Of a stretch of 64,000 nucleotides of DNA, positions 29,501 through 42,005 are shown piece by piece. The stretch's first letter is position 1. Each line of letters opens with the position of its first letter. The DNA comes from Cristatella mucedo (taxonomy: Eukaryota; Bryozoa; Phylactolaemata; Cristatellidae). A program made the translations under genes and the position numbers. The notes under the pieces are model-generated. The model ran no database searches and was not told the origin of the DNA. It worked only from the letters and a program-made list of their open reading frames with translations. The DNA is taken from positions 429,001-493,000 of the forward strand of contig WPIO01000069.1 of assembly GCA_009760855.2 (NCBI GenBank), written 5' to 3'.

Positions 29501-31017
29501 TTTTCTTTTAGACAACTGCAGAAAGTTGATTATGTTTAGGCTCCGTACTCGAGCCAATATGAAAGCATGTGCGTGACCTCCGACCGAAACTTTAATTTCT
29601 CTTGCTTCTAGAAGCTAACGGAAATGCTCAGCTCCTGACAGAATAAAATCTATCAGAGAGGGCCATCTGGTATTCAGATAAGTACGCCATATGTGCTAAG
29701 GTCTCGGCTCGTGAATTGGCAAAGTGAAGATTCAATGTGCCGTAATATCTTTTTAATTCTGAACTGTAGCGCTGGAAGTCAAAACAAAGTTTAAAGGGAG
29801 TATTTCTTTTAATGCTCCGACTGTTTCTCGACGCAGAGTAAAACCAGTGATAAAACGCCAACGAGGAGTGTTCTAGCAGGGTGAGTACTTGCAGGGCAGA
29901 GGAAGTCGCACGGAGGGCAATTCCTAGGAGCTGAGTCCACCATCTGCCTTTCTTGCCCTACTCGTGCCTTATTTTGACGATCGTGAAAGGCTTCCTAGTG
30001 CACACACCCTGTCGCTAGGGATTTAGAGTGAGCGCGTCTCAAGCAAAACAATGGAAGGACAATGGCCTTGCGGCGAACCGTGGACACAGTAGAAGCCTTA
30101 CCTCGACCAAGCACCTCAAAGCAGCAAACAGTGAGATCCGAGATTCAACGGCGCCAGCCAGCCAGATTCGTTCACGCTGGCGTGGCACCGAGGCCACTCG
30201 GGGACGTATGGCGAGAGCTGAGCCCTAGCCGCCATGTGGGCAAGTGTCATTCCAGAAAATGCTATTGCAGCCCAAACTTGCACTGAAGGCAAATGCAGAG
30301 TGAGATAATTCAAAGAGTACGCGGGCTTATAACGGTCACGGGTATCTATGTTGAAGTCCAGAATGTTTAACCAGCGGCCACCTTTGGACTAGGCCGACCG
30401 CGGACGAAAGTTCGCGACACCGAGGGCAGGAGAAAGCCAATTCGCCGATAAGCGACTAATTACAGTTTTCATGTCAAGCATTTGCTGACTTCCTAGCGTG
30501 GGGTGAACCTCGCGAAAGCCCGACTGCCTCCGGTGCCAAAGGATCAGCTTTGATTTTTGAAATCAGCGTGAAATATCTCACGTTTATCTAAAGTGAGAAT
30601 TTATGCCACAGGTAAGTGCTGCTAAAGTGCCGAAGCTAAAGCGGGCGTATTTAAGATGTCAAGATCAGCTGACCGCTCATGACTGCAGCCAACGGTCGCT
30701 GAGCGATGGCAACTTTTGCCTCGCCCTTTACAGCAATGGCTATGGACCAGACTATAAAACACTGCAAGCAAAGATGCAAATTTAAAGCAATGCCAATGAA
30801 AGGCATAGCAAAATGGTTAACGGCATGTCGGGGTAAGGCGCGAAAACAGCACGAAACGTCAGATGGATATCGTAGTGGTAGAAAAATTGGTAAGACTAGG
30901 CAGGCTAGACTAGCCAGACTAATCCAGACTAGCGTCGTCACGAGCACTTTGATGTTTCACAGGCGTTTAGCGTCTTCAGCGTGTTTCACTCATGACCTAA
31001 GTAGCACGTCCAATTCA
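29501..31017. other. No supported gene; GC-richer block at 30.0-30.5 kb
   Basis: The 30.0-30.5 kb stretch is richer in CpG than its flanks, and both strands are open for about 65 codons, but nothing is recognised. Confidence 0.4.
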
Positions 31018-31690
31018 ATAATAATAATAATAATAATATTGCACTTGATAAAGCGCCCTCAGAGAACTTAATCTCTTTCTAGGCGCTTTACATTTGCTGC
31101 AAAGTGATACGCAATAGAATAGTAAGTAAAATCATGCTTGAAAAACAAACAAAATGAATAACATGGTTAGGGGTTACATGCACTGGGTCAGCATGCAAAT
31201 GTGGTTAGTGGCAGCATGAACAGTGTCAGCACGCATAAGCACATCGAGGACGAATCACAAAGACCCACTAAATGCTGTCCTAAATAGGTATGTTTTTAAG
31301 TTTCTTTTAAATGTGGTCAGGTCAGGGGATGTTCTGATGCAGGTCGGGAGGGAGTTCCAGGCTGTGGGAGCATACGAGCTAAATGCACGGTCTCCAAAGG
31401 ATTTAAGGTTTGTACGAGGTATTTCTAGACTGTTGGATTCCGAAAAGCGAGTGGTACGATGCTTTGCCTGATGGGGTAGTATATCTGAAAGATAAGCTGG
31501 AGCCATAGAATGAAGAGACCTAAAAGTGAGCGACAAAACCTTGAAGTCAATCCGTTGCTTGACAGGTAACCAGTGCAGGTCGGCGAGAAGTGGAGTAATG
31601 TGGCAACTGCGACGCTCACGACAGACAAGCCTAGCTGCAGAGTTTTGCACCAGCTGCAATCGCCTGATTCAATAGGGCAGATAATTCTAC
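31018..31690 (-). mobile_element. LINE-A copy, well preserved ORF end
   Basis: One continuous 134-codon frame on the minus strand (31255-31659): [60 protein letters not shown], ...KTYLFRTAFSGSL and stop. The 3' UTR, tail and AAT units follow. It is 5'-truncated and among the youngest copies. Confidence 0.92.
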
Positions 31691-32379
31691 TCGACAGCTA
31701 TGGAGGATTGCAAGCAACTAACAGAAGCCATGACATACGCCAACTGTAGCATGACCCAGCGGTCAAGAGCACAACTCAGCCAAACTGGCAAGTTTACAAC
31801 TGATTGCTATTGACATAGCTTCATATTTTGCTATGCGATGGTGGTAGATTACGGGATAGTTGTTGCAAATAATGAACTCAAATAACGAATATCAGTTATA
31901 TTTTAAATGGCTTAGCAAGCTGCCGTTTCACTAACGCCTCCTTAAATTAAAGCCGCCCTCAGTCGCAATAATATACAACCTAGCACATCCAGTTACGCTA
32001 TGTGCCATTGATCGGCTTCATCACCTCGTAAGACTCCAACATTAATTACTAACGAGAAATAATCAGAAGCGGCATTTGAGAATGCGGCTATAGCTATATT
32101 TGCAAGTTTTAATATTTTTCTAGTATTTACCAGCTGTATGTAGTCTCCATATTCATTACTGAGATCCCCACAAATTTAAGCTTTATTGGATTTTTAGAAG
32201 CCTCTTCTTTCTAGACGTTCAGGACGTCAGAACTTCACATTACTGGAAACAGGCGATTGCTTTTTAGCTGCTGCCCTATCTTAGCAGTTATTTGAAAGGA
32301 TCGCAATCTAAAACGAGATTAGTACACACAGTGCAGAGAGGATCACACCTCCCAGCATTGTAGCACGAGCAATTATCAC
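31691..32379. other. No gene seen
   Basis: Intergenic or intronic sequence between two LINE-A copies. Nothing recognised. Confidence 0.4.
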
Positions 32380-33000
32380 TTTAATAATAATAATGATAAT
32401 AAATTTGATAAAGCACCCTCACAGAACTCAATCTCTCTTTAGTCGATTGACAATTGCTGTAAAAGAAGCACGATCGAATGTTTAGTGGTAGCATGCTCAA
32501 TAAACTACCGGAATAATGTCGTTAGGGGTGACATGCACAGGGTCAGCATGCAAGTGGTGGTTAGTGACAACATGCACACTTTCAGCAGAAATAAGCGCCT
32601 AGAGGACGAATCGCAGGGCTACACTAAAAGCTTTCTTTATAAATCTGGACAAGTCAGATGTCGTGACGGAAGTGGGGAGTGAGTTTTAGGCTTTGGGAGC
32701 ATACGAACTAAATGCACGGTCTCCAAAGGATTTGAGGTTTGTACGAGGTATTGGTAGACTGTTGGATTCCGAAAGATGGTGGCACGATGCTTAGCCTGGT
32801 GGGGGAGTAGATCTGAGAGATAGGCTGGAGCCAAAGAATGAAGTGACCTAAAAGTGAGCGACAAAACCTTGAAGTCAACCCGTTGCTTGACCGGTAGCCA
32901 GTGCAGGTCGGCGAGAAGTGGTGTGATGTGGCAACTGCGACGCTCACGACAGACAAGCCTAGATGAGGAGTTTTGCACCAGCTGTAATCGCCTGATTGCA
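32380..33000 (-). mobile_element. LINE-A copy
   Basis: Same structure as the 31-kb copy, with frame breaks near 32.7-32.77 kb. It reads [20 protein letters not shown] on the minus strand. Confidence 0.9.
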
Positions 33001-33464
33001 AATTTTGATAAATTTGACGTTCAGTTGGGTTTTAAGTACTCATTACTGGCATCGAAATACATATCGAGTCTTGTCTGCCTTTATTACTCGCACCAGGAGG
33101 ACTATCCTTTGCGTCATGAATGAACATTTCTGGATTAATCCATGATAAAATACCGATACCCATAGCCTCTTAAGGCACACAATAGGCTAACTTTCCAGAT
33201 TTCCACTCAGCTCTCGGCTGTGCATTCGCAGCTCCTGTCTTCTTCAGGTATGAGTAATAAAGTGAGATAGCCTGTAAAAACAGAGGTGATTAGACCGACG
33301 AGCTAAGAATCTACGTAACAGGTGGAGTAGCCGATCATCATCACAGGATGCAAGCCTCTATCTGATACAAAAAGAGTAGTTAGGTCCACTTCGTTTCACA
33401 AATTCTATTCTCATTCTTGCTGACGTAGCTGCCGAGCTGTCAGCACTCACACTTTGCGTTTGAC

Positions 33465-33860
33465 GCACAGCTGTACCAGTACCTTGACCCATCCCTGCTT
33501 TCCAGCATGTCAAACTCTCTCATCTCGCTTGATACATGTGTTGCCCACATTAAACTAGACGAACGTGAAGAAATTGAAAAACTTATAGCTAAAAATGGGC
33601 TTTCCAAGCATGAATCCACCAGCACCGACTCCCATCAAGAAGCGTATCGACTTTGAGGTTTCGTCGGTCACTTATAAGTCTGTAAAATCTCTGGCTCCAG
33701 CTCACCTATTTCAACTGATTCTCAATCCTGCTACGCAACGTAACGACTACTCTTCTGACACAAGTCATGCAGACGTATCCATGTCCAACCTAAAGTTAAT
33801 TGAAGAACGAGCCTTTACGTGTATGCTCCTAAAGTCGACGAGTCACTATAAACTTATATG
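33465..33860 (+). mobile_element. LINE-C fragment (other CR1-like family)
   Basis: SNSLISLDTCVAHIK resembles the segment after the RT core, and KKRIDFEVSSVTYKSVKSLA with APAHLFQLI resembles the C-terminal end. The part between is deleted or scrambled. Sequence unlike LINE-A or LINE-B. Confidence 0.55.
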
Positions 33861-34221
33861 ACTACATTCCCTGAATTGATGACTTTCAAGCAAGTAGTAA
33901 CAGCTCACCTTTCCTCCCAGTACTTTTCGGGTTTCTGGGAATTGACATTTGTGCGCTCATGCGAGCTGGCGCAGTGCAGGTAATCGCTAGCCACACCGTA
34001 TCGCTAGCTATACCGTGATCGTAAATCCTGAACGCCCCAAGGCCCACTTTGCCAGAGCACTTTGGGTGCTCATCGTCGCTGCAGCCAGCACTTTTACTTT
34101 TCAGATGACGCCACGTCAGTAACACTAAATTTTCTGAGTCAGCTTCGCACTGTCCCTGAGCTGCCGCGTTGCGCCCGTCGGGCTGTACCGAGTATCGGCT
34201 AAGCTACGCTAATTGATAATA

Positions 34222-34342
34222 ATGGAATTCACTCGTTTAACGCCCAATGAGAAAGTAATCTCCATTCGGGCGCTTTACATATGCCACGGGTCTCGAGCCC
34301 GCGACCGCGGCCAGACCTTGGGGTCGGGTGGGCAACTTAATC
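34222..34342 (-). mobile_element. SINE-1 copy
   Basis: Minus strand with GCGGGCTCGAGACCCGTGGC and AAAGCGCCCGAATGGAGAT. It lies just downstream of the candidate first exon. Confidence 0.75.
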
Positions 34343-34679
34343 AATTCTTTATGTTAAGCTGCTTTTAACTTTTTACGTGAATCTACTCACTTGGATATGC
34401 CGCTGTAGAAAGAAATGGAGTTGACAGCGAGCCACGACGTTAACGCGCCACACCTTGGGGGCGAAGCAGCGAGCGATGGTAGGGAAAACGCCATGACCCG
34501 GGCACTGGGTCAGTACACGAGGCACAGTCAGTGGCCCTATGAGGTGGTCGCTGCTCGAGAGGCTGCATTCCGGCACGGGCTGGCTCGGCCGCACCTCCGC
34601 CCGCCAATCCGGAACTGCAGCCGCACCTCGCAGACCCGTCCGCCGCGGATGTGAGTCAACGTCGGCGATCCCCACTTAC

Positions 34680-34833
34680 TCGGATTCCTCTCGGAGACGG
34701 GCGTGCCGTCGGGCAGCGTGCCGTACACTTTGTAGTAGCAGCCGGTCTCGGCGAGCGGGCTCAGCCATCGGTGTGCCGCAGCCGTCGACGGTCGCTCTCC
34801 CGTCGAACGTCTGCTCGCCAGTCTGGTTGACAT
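34680..34833 (-). CDS. Candidate first coding exon in CpG island, gene unknown
   Basis: An ATG at 34831-34833 (minus strand) opens MSTRLASRRSTGERPS, passes AHRWLSPLAETGCYYKVYG and TLPDGTPVSERNP, and meets a perfect GTAAGT donor at 34679-34674 in phase 1. It lies at the inner edge of a CpG-rich block, as first exons often do. I recognise no domain. The nearest downstream gene on this strand is the transglutaminase, but exon A begins in phase 0, so at least one more exon would be needed between them. Confidence 0.45.
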
Positions 34834-35271
34834 GGCGGGCGCCTCAGCGAGCGCCCCTAAGCTTCCTGGAACGCAGCGGGCGTGCTCGCGACACTCACGC
34901 CGGAGGCGGGGCGGGGCGGGACGGGGGGGGGGGGCGATTGCAGTTTAGGCGGAACAGATCGTTCGGCTCGGGCTTTCGCCAAGACGCTCAATGCAAGCTG
35001 GCGGCGGCGACGTGTTTTCCAGCGGGAACTGTTCGCCCGATGACGCTGCCGCAGCAGTCGTCCCGTCGCATCGTCGTAATGATGAGAGCCGCCGCTAGCA
35101 CGTGTCCGCTGGCTTCTCGCGCGTCGGCCACAGACTCGATGAGATATTCGCGGATCGAAGCGAATCTGCCAGCGAGCGAAGCGCGATCGGCCGCGGACGA
35201 ATCTGCGGAAGCGTCTGCTAAATCCTGCTCTGCCGCGGGATTGACTTCGAAAATGAACTAGGGCGAGGAAG

Positions 35272-35640
35272 ATAATTTAATGCAATGCATCTTCGCCTGT
35301 AACTCCACAAAGCCACAAACACTAAGAGAGTGAGATGCAGAAGAGATTTGTATAGCGTACGTACAGCCCAAGCGGCTTGTGGTACGCATGCGATAGCCAA
35401 CGTTCTTGATCTCACGCAACGAAGAGGTGATAAGCAGAGATTGGTCGTCAAGAAATTCGAGGAAGTGAATAACATGGGAATAACAGCTGCAGACGGCTGG
35501 AAAGAATGTGCTGTAATCGGCAGCAGAAAACTAGATGTAGTTGTGGAAGAATCATGGACGCGAGTTCCTCTGTCTTGGAGTGCAGAGCAAAGCTAAGGCC
35601 GCCAACGGTCCTTAACAGTAGGAATCGAGCAGCTAATTAA
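35272..35640 (-). mobile_element. LINE-B copy inside the CpG-rich block
   Basis: ATCTTCGCCTGTAACTCCAC, AAGCGGCTTGTGGTACGCAT and the upstream parts in LINE-B order on the minus strand. It splits the GC-rich region in two. Confidence 0.65.
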
Positions 35641-37549
35641 TTGTCCCTAATTTATCTGAGGGCGCGGTGAGGTCCGAAACTGGTGCAGCTGTTCAGCCAG
35701 GGAGGAAAAAGTTAAGTCATGACGTCAAAAAGGGCGATACGAAACAGAAAGTGCAAGAAAACATGAAGAATGAGAATGGCGAACTGGACATACTAGAGGC
35801 CGATAACAGAAAGCGTCTAGCGCAATCGCTACAGCGATTGGACTAAAACATCGGGGAGATGCACGTAACGGTGACGTCGGTAGAAAGCACGCAGAGAGGG
35901 GAGCTCCTAGCGGAGGCAAGGAAGCCTAACGACCCAATGGTATCCAGAAAAGGAGCATGGGTCGGTGAGACTTCCTCGGCCAAGCGTACGTCAACAGCCG
36001 CGAGCTCGTGTTTGATATTTCTTATCGCCGCGTCTCGCAGCTAGCGAACGGCTCGACGCCTTGCGGCGACAGCACTCGGCTCCCCATTACCTCGCGCGCG
36101 TCCGATCGCGGCGGCGCAAATGCGCGACGATAATGGCGCGCTATTTATTTAAGGTAGAGACAAAGGCAATTGACGAAGGGCGGTGCATTTTTCGCGGAGA
36201 GGCGCGGCAGGTCCGGCCTGTTAACCCAAATTTCGCGGTCTCCCTACGGCTCTGGCGACTGAGCGTCAGCTGAGCGATCCTGCCGCGCGGCAGGTAGGCA
36301 CTGCTGAGCTCTTTTCAGCTGCTGCCAACGCGAGAAGACGTCAGGACCTCTTCTCGTCCCGCGCTCCTTTCGTACTCGGCGAAGCGCAGCAATAGAGTCC
36401 CGAGATGTTTGTCCGCTGACTGACGCTGCCGCTGGATCGCTGAATGAGGGCGTGGCAGCGTCAGTCCGGAACGTCGACGCTTCCCGGAAGAAGAGCGCGA
36501 GCGACGCGCGACTGCGTGGCCCCGACCGCCAGACTTCCGACGACCCGATTTACGCCGGCGACGGGAGTCGCGCTCGCGCGTCCGCCTTCGCTCCGAAACA
36601 GCGGAAGCTGCCGCTTTGCGAGCGCACGCACGATCGCGCCGGACTGCTCCAGAGCGGCAGCGCCAGGTGCCAGCGGAGACGGCCGCCGCCGACTTCGAGA
36701 GCGGCGTTGGCGAGGGCCGCTGGCGCCAGCGCCGCTGACGAGTGTTTGACGAGCTCGCCGAGCGCCTTAAGCCCAGCGCGAATGCCGCTGCCTGCGCAAA
36801 TGAGTTTTCGGTGGGTGCGCGGTGGGGGGGGGGTAGCTGGGAGGTCGTCGGCGGGTGCGCGCGAGAAGGCAAACGCGGTCACAACGAGCGGACGGTGCCG
36901 GTGCCGCGGTGCGCTCGGTGGCCGCGCGTGCGCACGGGCTGAGTCCGCGTGCGAACGCGGGCTTCGGACGCAAATCGCTGCGCGCGCGCCGCGCGCTCGT
37001 TCGTTCTCGAGCTCGCGACGCGAGCACCGGTCGACACCGCACCAAGACGCGACCGCAGTCGGCCGCCGCCGGCGGCGCTCGGCCGCGTCAGGTCCAGCGC
37101 CGCCGCCGCAGCTGCCGCCTGCTCGCAGACGGACGTCGGCGTGCGCGCGTACCGTACCTCGAGCTTGCTAGTTCTGGCGAGACAGCCGTCTAAGGCTTGA
37201 GGATGCGAGGTAGTGTGTTGCCGTCGGAAGAAGCTGCCGCGCCGAGGACCGACCGCCACTCAGCCTCCGCCAGAATAGGAAGTAGGGAAATCCCGATCTG
37301 CCAAGAGTCGTGGGCGGAGCTTGAGGCTGGCGGTGCACGGGGGCGCGGTGGAGAAGGGTCACGTGAGATAGGGTGCGGCTAGGGCTGTATCCGGTAGCGC
37401 GTGTCAGCTTCTGCAGCCCTTTCGGATTAGCGGCACGGCTCTTTTCCCAAGCAAAATGCGCGAGTGAAGCTCAAACTTGCGAGTTTTCCAAGTATGCGGC
37501 TCACTCTGCATTTTTATCGAGGAAATGGCGTACATTTCAACGTGAACAA

Positions 37550-37850
37550 GTGCCAACAGAACCTTCTTACGCAACGATAACTACTCTCCTGCTGCCGACT
37601 ATCGCTCATCTTTTTCAGCGGTCCTGAGCTGCTACTTCCACGATACTCACTACCTCAACTGCTCTCCTGAATCTGCTATGCTTCCTACTTTCTCTTTGTT
37701 GCGTGAGACAAAGTCTGTTGGCTACCGAATGCGTACCGAAAGCCGCTTAGGCTGTGAGTGTGCTATACAAAACTCTCCTGCGTAACACCCACATAGTCAT
37801 TATGGCTTTGTTGAGTTACAGACGGAGATTAATTGCATTACATTACACTG
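37550..37850 (+). mobile_element. LINE-B 3' end
   Basis: TTCTTACGCAACGATAACTA, CTTTGTTGCGTGAGACAAAG, CCGAAAGCCGCTTAGGCTGT, ending in GCATTACATTACAC. It abuts the right edge of the CpG-rich region. Confidence 0.8.
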
Positions 37851-38147
37851 AGAGCTGTTTTCAAGGAATTCTAGAACCTAGAAAATTCCTTGTTTAACTC
37901 TGGGCTGTCCCCATAGAACCGATTTAAAGAAACAAAAATAGTACGTAGCAGTAATACTTGGCTGGAAATAAATTATAGAAATAGTGCGACGTTTAAATAG
38001 CGCCCTCGCAGAACTAAAAATGTTTCTAATTACTTTGCGTATGCGTTGCACAATATGTTTAGTAGTAACAACACCTAGACTTTCACTTCTATGCAGATGA
38101 CACTCTATGACACCTTTGCCTTTTTACCACTGCCTGCTCTCCAGCCC
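37851..38147. other. No gene seen; weak LINE-A tail remnant
   Basis: About 37992-38030 shows TAGCGCCCTCGCAGAACT, a decayed minus-strand LINE-A tail. Confidence 0.4.
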
Positions 38148-39290
38148 ATCCAATTAATGACAATACTAATTATAAAAGCAATAATAATGCACTTGATAAA
38201 GCGCCCTCTGAGAACTCAATCTCTTTCTAGGGAATTTACAGTTGCTGCAAAGAAATCACGATCGAGTGGTTAGTGGTAGTATGCTGAACAAATAACAAGA
38301 ATAACATGGTTAGTGGTGACGTGCACAGGGTCACCATGCAAGTGTGGTTAGTGGCAGGATGCACAGTGTTAGCACGCGTAAGCAGATACAAAATGAGTCA
38401 AAGGGACCCGTTAAATGCTGTGATAAATATATGCGTTGTTTAGTTCCTTTTTTTAATGTTTACAAGTCAGGAGATACCGTGACGCAGGTCGGAAGTGAGT
38501 TCCAGGCTTTGGGTGCATATGAACTACAGGCATGTTCTTCAAAGGATTTGAAGTGTATAAGAGGTATAGGTAAAAAGTTAGTTTTCTCAGAAGTTGTTGA
38601 TACGATGCTTAGTCTGGTGGTGGAGTAGATCTGTTAGATAGGCTGGAGCTAAAGAATGAAGAGACCTAAAAGGAAGTGACAAAAGCTTGAAGTAGATTCT
38701 TTGCTTGACTGGGAGTCAGTGAAGGTCGGCGAGAAGCGGTGTGATGTGGCAACTAAGAAGCTCACGACATACAAGCCTAGCTGCAGACTTTTCCACTAGC
38801 TGTAAGCGCCTGAGTCCACAGGCAGGTAAACCAGCAAGCAGTGAGTAACAGAAATCAAGACAGGATGTCTCGAATTCATGGACAAAGTTAGATGTGGTAC
38901 CCCTGTCTAAACAATCCCGAACTTTAAAAATTGTATGTAGCTGATAGCAGGCAGATTGATAGCAGCATTACTTAACTGTAATGTTGATGCGATTGTCTAT
39001 TGAAAGGTCACTTTGGAACATGACACCTAGATTTTGGGCATATTTAACAGGAGATATACTGGCAGAGAAGATTTTCTGCGTTAGCCTTTCCAATTTTGGA
39101 ATCACACTTTGCTTGCCCATAACTAGTGAGTTAGTTATATCACCATTCATTTGAAAAAAAAAATTTGCCACCACCTGTGCGCGGATGACAACAATGCACA
39201 CAGCAGGAAAGTTAATGAGGTATCGACGCTCTGGAAGGAAACAAAGCAAAGGTACCACTGAGTGTCATCTGAATAGAAATCACAAATAAA
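38148..39290 (-). mobile_element. LINE-A copy reaching into the RT region
   Basis: The 3' UTR and ORF end (with frame breaks) are followed upstream by a segment reading [20 protein letters not shown] and NLGVMFQSDLSIDNRIN. The RT core itself is mostly lost. Confidence 0.85.
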
Positions 39291-39729
39291 AAAGAGCTTA
39301 TTTATAGCTTAAATCTCGACGAGTGTAACGGTTATAAGCTTTTGGAAAGAATGCAATTGGAACGCTACATCCCATGAAAAAAGATAGGTTAACAGTAATG
39401 TTATATAATAATAATGCTAATAATAATTATATAATATACAAATATATAATACTAAGACAATTGCATAGCAACCTAAGAGAATTACTCACTCTAGCTACTT
39501 CACGTAAGCTAAACACACCTACGCATTATAAATCGCGCTTGACAACAACTTCTTTAAGTAGAAGCACGCATTCACATGTCATTTTGTATAAGCTTTACCC
39601 AGGTCCATTGCATTCTTTTCCATGAAATAATAACCTAAAATTTCCTTATATATTTACCATAGCCAATAACCCCAACTGATTATTAACCAGCATTTGTGAC
39701 CACCTAAATAGCATAATCAATTAAATGGC

Positions 39730-40322
39730 TATCCATGACTGCACTGGCCGATCTGCACTGGCTACCAGTCAAGCAACGGATTGACTTCAAGGTTTTGTCG
39801 CTCACTTTTAGGTCCCTTCATTCTATGGCTCCAGCCTATCTGTCAGATATACTACCCCATCAGGCCAAGCATCGTACCACCCGCTTTTCGGAATCCAATA
39901 GTCTACAAATACCTCGTACAAACCTTAAATCCTTTGGAGACCGTGCATTTAGTTCGTATGCTCCCAAAGCCTAGAACTCCCTCCCGACCTGCGTCAGAAC
40001 ATCCCCTGACTTGACCACATTTAAAAAGACCTTAAAAAAACACACCTATTTAGGACAATATTTAGTGGGTCCCTGTGATTCGTCCTTGATGTACTTATGC
40101 GTGCTGACACTGTGCATGCTGCCACTAACCACATTTGCATGCTGACCCTGTGCATGTCACCCCTAACCATATTATTCATTTCGTTTGTTTTTCAAGCATG
40201 GTTTTACTTACCATTCAATTGCATTTCACTTTACAGCAAATGTAAAGCGCCTAGAGAGAGAGATTAAGTTCTCTGAGGGCGCTTTATCAAGTGAATTATT
40301 ATTATTATTATTATTATTATCC
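39730..40322 (+). mobile_element. LINE-A copy, recent
   Basis: [20 protein letters not shown] through [17 protein letters not shown], then a stop replacing the conserved Trp, 3' UTR, tail and a long ATT run. Very close to the copies at 26.8 and 57.5 kb. Confidence 0.92.
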
Positions 40323-40949
40323 ATATTCTTACATTCCACTGTTAATATTTGCATTACAAAATTTGTGTGCATTTTTATATCCTTGCATGCTCAGTTAGCA
40401 TCATTTAGCAATTTCACGATGGTATGGCCTTATTAAGTTCGTATTTTCGTATCTTCCTTATAATAAAATGCAAGAGTTGCATTCTGTTTGTATTGTGATA
40501 TTGTAGTTAGGTTTGTCATGACGTCAAGAGACATCTGAAGAGGATTTGGCAGGTATATTCAGTTAACGCCACAGACCTAGTTGAACGAACACAAATGTAT
40601 AGTTTGAATCCCTTCGGTGATTGATATAATGACATTATTAACCACTTCTAATGATTTTCTTCGTTGCAACGAAATTAAAAACGCGCCTCTATACTTTCAG
40701 AAGGTTTAGACATTAGCGGCAGCTTCAATGGAGAAAGAAATTTAGTTGCCAAGCATCTCACTTTTATTTCTGTATCACTAAAGTTACTCGCTGTGAAATT
40801 TCTGTGGACCCTACCATTGTAAAACCTAGCAGTCATACGGAAGCAGGAGCTGAGTTGTTGGTCCCAGGTAACAGCCCACCCCCACGCTGCAAGGGAGATA
40901 ACTGCTGTTCTTCGACACGTTTCTAGCTGAACTGCTCTACCAGTTCCAG

Positions 40950-41350
40950 CCTCCTCTCACCCTCAGGTCCTGTTGGACAATACATTAGCTTTTCCATTCC
41001 TCCGCGTAAAGACCGCTGGCGACAGAAGCTTTAGCTGTGCAGGTCCTAGACTGTGGAACTCGCTCCCGCGATTCTTACGCAACGACAAATGCTCTCCTGA
41101 TGCCGACTATGGTTGGTTCTTTCCAGCGGTCCCGAGCTGCTATTTCTATGCTAATCACTAGCTCAACTGCTCCCCTGACTTTGCTATGCTTCCCACTTTC
41201 TCTTTGTTGTGTGAGACGAAGTCTGTTGGCTACTGAATGCGTACCGAAAGCCGCTTAGGCTGTGAGTGTGCTAAACAAAACTCTCCGGCACAACACCCAC
41301 GTAGTCTTTGTGGCCTTGTGGAGTTACAGACGGAGATACATTACATTAAG
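40950..41350 (+). mobile_element. LINE-B C-terminal ORF end and 3' UTR
   Basis: DNTLAFPFLRVKTAGDRSFS, then CAGPRLWNSLPRFLRND: the 'RSFS.AGP.LWNSLP..LR' end typical of CR1-like LINEs. The 3' UTR with AAAGCCGCTTAGGCTGTGAG and the terminal ACATTACATTA follow. Confidence 0.85.
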
Positions 41351-42005
41351 TTTTTTCTGACTCTCTGCATTAAGACGTGGTTTGTTGATAGACTTTTTCC
41401 ACTGATTTCATAGGTTTTAAAATAACCACAGACCTATACCAGCTTCCTGGAGGTAAAACGTTCTCCTTTCTCGGCCATTAATTCCATTAATATTAGCAAC
41501 GTTACAAGTAGTTGTTAGCAGGTCAAACAGAATCATTTACGCCATGTTAGTATCGAGGGCTATCACCCCCGTATGCAGGGGGAAATTACAGATTACCCGT
41601 TACAGTGTGCTAACGGTCGACTTGAGTCATAAAGCAGCAGCTTCGTATCCCTATGCTGTGACCCGTGTGTGACTCAGACGCAGGGTTTTTAAGACCTATG
41701 GGCAGCACCCATTAGTGATTTATTTATTAAGTCATCGAAGACGCGCCTCAGTTGAGCCTCGTATTTTTCATTGGATAACTTAAAACTTTAGATTGCCAGC
41801 AGACGTTAAGGCACCCAGTAGCCTGTCAGTCAATTTCGAGATAGCTCGCACCTCAGCGTACTCGTGCGAACCTGCAGCGCAGGCTTGGTGCATACCTCAT
41901 GCAATTGCAAGGCAAAACAAACGGGAAAAATTCGTGTCGCAGCTCCGTGAAGTGAGCAATTTTAGCGGAGCTACTCGACGAGTAGTCCGGGAGAGGGGAC
42001 ACTAT
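41351..42005. other. 3' flank of the Ig gene, no other gene seen
   Basis: Should contain the 3' UTR of the membrane-protein gene. No clear polyadenylation site could be chosen. Confidence 0.4.

Larger units (their letters stand above)
34400..37400. promoter_or_regulatory. CpG-rich island / putative promoter region
   Basis: About 3 kb of very GC-rich, CpG-dense sequence in an otherwise AT-rich window, most extreme at 36.4-37.2 kb. It contains G runs (34923-34934 and around 36825) and a LINE-B copy in the middle (35.27-35.64 kb). The long open frames on both strands here look like by-products of GC richness: Arg/Ala-rich with no domain. It sits immediately 5' of the candidate minus-strand first exon. 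Confidence 0.6.

Noticed and set aside
33886-34125. Minus-strand frame downstream of the candidate first exon
   Set aside because: No domain, no acceptor in a matching phase.
34539-35261. A 240-codon plus-strand open frame in the CpG-rich block
   Set aside because: Biased composition, no domain, and it overlaps the candidate minus-strand first exon; GC-rich DNA lacks stops by chance.
36315-37259. Several long Arg/Ala-rich open frames on both strands
   Set aside because: All frames are open because the DNA is extremely GC-rich; no motif and no splice logic.
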